Below are positions 62,182 through 64,000 of a stretch of DNA of 64,000 bases, piece after piece. Positions within the stretch are counted from its first letter, which is position 1. Every line of letters begins with the position of its first letter. The DNA is taken from contig JANYCZ010000029.1 of assembly GCA_025360015.1 (NCBI GenBank), forward strand, positions 124,001 through 188,000. Direction: 5' to 3'. Position numbers and translations under genes: made by a program. Under the pieces are notes generated by a model. It was not told the DNA's origin. It did not search any database and saw only the letters and a program-made list of their open reading frames with translations. The stretch is from Verrucomicrobiota bacterium. Its GTDB lineage: Bacteria; Verrucomicrobiota; Verrucomicrobiia; Verrucomicrobiales; Verrucomicrobiaceae.

Positions 62182-63261
62182 GTGAAGAAAACCGTACCCA
62201 GATTTTGCCTGCATGCGTGCATCTTGGGAGCCCTGCTGTGCTCTCAGGATGCTGCGGCCTATTTGGGCGGGTTTGAGGAGCAGGATGGCTATCGGATTCC
62301 TCTCAACGGCCAAATGGTGTCGGGATCGTTTGCGGGTGACGCCCAGTTTTACTTCAATAACGATCCCTCCACCGGCTACACAGGAGTGGTGCCATGGGGA
62401 GCCTACCCCAATAACTTCAGCGATGGAACGAACGGCCCGGATGTGACGCGTTACAACGCGGGGCAGTTTGGAACGAACAATGGCGGCCCAGGCGGAGCGG
62501 CGGCAGATATTCCCGACAACTCGGGCCTATGGCGGGTGCTGAGCGGAGGGAGGCTGAACGAGGACGCCAATGCACCCTACTACTATGGGAGTCAGTTTGC
62601 CCGGGATTCGATTGTCGCCTACCGCAACACCACGCCGCACGGGGGCTCGCAGACGCTAAACCTGATGGCGATGGATCAAAACCTGAGCTATGCCTACAGT
62701 CTGGATTCGCGCGATTTGGGCGGGGTTAACCCCGCCAGCACGTTGGGCTCTGCGATTCAAATGTCGTTTTGGGTGAAGCCGACGGACTGGGATGATCCGG
62801 ACACCGGCAACATTCTGGGCCTGTCCCTGCTGGACGCGGCCAATCAGCCGGTGTTTGAAATTGGGTACACTGGTGGCAATTTTTTGCAGTACCGTTTAAC
62901 CGGCGGTGCGTGGCATACGACTGCGTATCAAATGGGCAGCGCGGGGTATTCTGAAATCACCGTGCTGCTGGACACCTTTGGCAATACCGCCAGCCTTGAA
63001 TTGAGCGCCTACAATGACAGCAGCTCCCTGCTGGGAGGCAACAGCAGCGTGCTGAGCCATCAGGCCCTGGGGGTGGTCAGCGGAGCCCTTACGGGGTTGC
63101 AGTGGGATCTGCGGGGTGGCTCGCTGGACAATGGAGCGGTGAGCTATATCCACAGCTTTGACGACTTTAATTTTGTCGTCACGCCGGTACCTGAGGCCAG
63201 CTGTGTGGTGCTGTTGATTCTGGCCGCCGCCCTGCTGCATGCCCCGCGCAGGCGGGACTGA
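62182..63261 (+). CDS. exported surface protein with PEP-CTERM-like anchor
   Basis: 359 residues from GTG 62182, with a signal peptide (MKKTVPRFCLHACILGALLCSQDAAA). The C-terminus VTPVPEASCVVLLILAAALLHAPRRRD is a PEP-CTERM sorting signal with VPEAS in place of the usual VPEPS, then one hydrophobic helix and an Arg cluster, for cleavage by an exosortase. The middle is Gly/Asn/Asp rich and beta-like (a LamG/concanavalin-type fold around SFWVKPTDWDDPDTGNILGLSLL). No exosortase gene is in the window. Confidence 0.75.
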   Translation: MKKTVPRFCLHACILGALLCSQDAAAYLGGFEEQDGYRIPLNGQMVSGSFAGDAQFYFNNDPSTGYTGVVPWGAYPNNFSDGTNGPDVTRYNAGQFGTNNGGPGGAAADIPDNSGLWRVLSGGRLNEDANAPYYYGSQFARDSIVAYRNTTPHGGSQTLNLMAMDQNLSYAYSLDSRDLGGVNPASTLGSAIQMSFWVKPTDWDDPDTGNILGLSLLDAANQPVFEIGYTGGNFLQYRLTGGAWHTTAYQMGSAGYSEITVLLDTFGNTASLELSAYNDSSSLLGGNSSVLSHQALGVVSGALTGLQWDLRGGSLDNGAVSYIHSFDDFNFVVTPVPEASCVVLLILAAALLHAPRRRD

Positions 63262-63272
63262 GAGACATAAAA

Positions 63273-63304
63273 AAACACCCGGTCTTGCGACCGGGTGTTT
63301 CTCA
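63273..63304. terminator. bidirectional Rho-independent terminator
   Basis: A perfect 12-base stem (AAACACCCGGTC with GACCGGGTGTTT, loop TTGC). On the minus strand a seven-T run follows, ending the DUF1501 transcript; on the plus strand the T run is short, and it lies 12 bases after the surface-protein stop. Confidence 0.85.
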
Positions 63305-63328
63305 TTGCGGAGATGATCCTGCGATAGG

Positions 63329-64000
63329 TTACGCGAAGATTTCGACGACTGGCACGCCCTTGTCGCCGACCGTGAACGGACGGTTGGAGGGGGACATGAC
63401 CACTTCATCCACTGGCAGGCCCATGCCATGGCCGATGGTGGCCTGGAAGTCCTGCGGTGTGCACTGCTTGTCAGCCACGCGGCGGCCTTCCTTGTCGGTG
63501 GCGCCATAGACGAAGCCGCCCTTGACGCCGCCGCCTGCGAAGACGGTGGAGTAAGCGAGCGGGTAGTGGTCACGGCCATCATTTTCGTTGATGTCCGGTG
63601 TGCGGCCGAACTCGGAACCCATGACGATCATGGTGGATGCCAGCAGACCGTTGGACTCAAGGTCTTCGATCAAGGTGGCGAAGACATTGTCCATGGTGGC
63701 GGCGGTCGTGCCAAGGGCAGTGTCGATGGTGTTGTGCATGTCCCAGCCGCCGGATTGAACTTCGACGAAGCGGACGCCAGCCTGGACCAGACGACGGGCA
63801 AGGAGAGCTCCCTGACCGAAGTTGTTTTTGCCAAACTTCTCACGCACAGCTGCAGGCTCCTGGCTGAGATCGAAGGCCTTGAGGTCTTCGCTCTTCATGA
63901 GCTTGACGGTTTCGTCATAGAACTCGGAGTAGGACTTCACGTCATCCGACTGGAACTTCTTGCGGAAGGACATGTCGAACTCATCGGTGAGGGAAAGGCG
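63329..64000 (-). CDS. DUF1501 protein (5' part off window)
   Basis: About 223 C-terminal residues; the frame stays open to the right edge (LTDEFDM at the first in-frame Met), so the Tat leader and N-terminal half are missing. DUF1501 blocks are present: LARRLVQAGVRFVEVQSGGWDMH, MIVMGSEFGRTPDIN and NDGRDHYPLAYST. It is more diverged from the copies at 10949 and 15952 than they are from each other. It is a separate DUF1501 locus; a PSD1 partner may lie just outside. Confidence 0.88.
   Translation of the reverse strand, partial: RLSLTDEFDMSFRKKFQSDDVKSYSEFYDETVKLMKSEDLKAFDLSQEPAAVREKFGKNNFGQGALLARRLVQAGVRFVEVQSGGWDMHNTIDTALGTTAATMDNVFATLIEDLESNGLLASTMIVMGSEFGRTPDINENDGRDHYPLAYSTVFAGGGVKGGFVYGATDKEGRRVADKQCTPQDFQATIGHGMGLPVDEVVMSPSNRPFTVGDKGVPVVEIFA

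Noticed and set aside
1-64000. CRISPR arrays, rRNA/tRNA genes, IS elements or prophage
   Set aside because: No direct-repeat spacer arrays, no recognisable rRNA/tRNA sequence, no transposase, integrase or capsid genes were seen.

Overview
The window looks like chromosomal DNA of a Verrucomicrobium-type bacterium (inference; Verrucomicrobiales such as Prosthecobacter fit best). The reasons are high GC, Tat-exported DUF1501 proteins beside a PSCyt1/DUF1549/DUF1553 protein and a PVC-type CxxCH protein, an SHD1-PQQ protein, a PEP-CTERM-like anchor, GYF_2 and TIGR03790 families, and many secreted proteins of unknown role. I see no rRNA, tRNA, CRISPR array, phage or insertion sequence.

Layout. 1-5047 (minus): a tightly spaced run of MBL-fold hydrolase, TIGR03790 protein, SHD1/PQQ propeller, DUF1080-like lipoprotein and a cyclic-nucleotide-binding protein cut by the left edge. 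5203-10157: a membrane protein, metX, a fusion of an Mrr-like region with a bactofilin-like region, and a GT39-like membrane protein. 10159-23050 (minus): a planctomycete/verrucomicrobial secretome block with esterase, two related DUF1501 genes, a CxxCH/HEAT protein, a PmoA-like protein and a PSD1 protein, then an SDR, a MORN lipoprotein and a mono-haem protein. 23310-23942 (minus): two tiny exported proteins, each with its own strong terminator. 24095-29424 (plus): an exported protein, a MurU/AmgK-like pair for cell-wall sugar recycling, a decayed LysM gene on the minus strand, cdsA and dxr.

29512-45634: a 1989-residue alpha-2-macroglobulin, an ATP-grasp-like protein, an esterase, a six-PAS/GAF NarL-type histidine kinase, an alpha/beta hydrolase, an orphan HlyD adaptor, a Tat-exported Gfo/Idh/MocA oxidoreductase and gmk. 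45648-48027 (minus): nitrilase-family amidase, MFS transporter and a GYF_2 protein with a histone-like tail. 48221-56019 (plus): member A of an unrecognised paralogous family, a membrane-anchored protein, TlyA-type methyltransferase, a pilin-like protein, LysM lipoprotein, cell-wall amidase, polyprenyl synthase, radC and small unknowns. 56021-64000: member B of the family (minus), scpB, pheA, a CAP protein, dxs with xseB (minus), a PEP-CTERM-like surface protein and another DUF1501 gene cut by the right edge.

Functionally the window mixes housekeeping (methionine, phenylalanine, MEP isoprenoids through dxs, dxr and polyprenyl synthase, phospholipid head-group activation, chromosome segregation) with envelope biology and a large exported catabolic set. 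The points I would look at first are a dispersed short repeat that sits over gene starts and encodes part of several signal peptides, the two-member unknown family, the Mrr/bactofilin fusion, and a broken LysM gene next to the cell-wall recycling pair.
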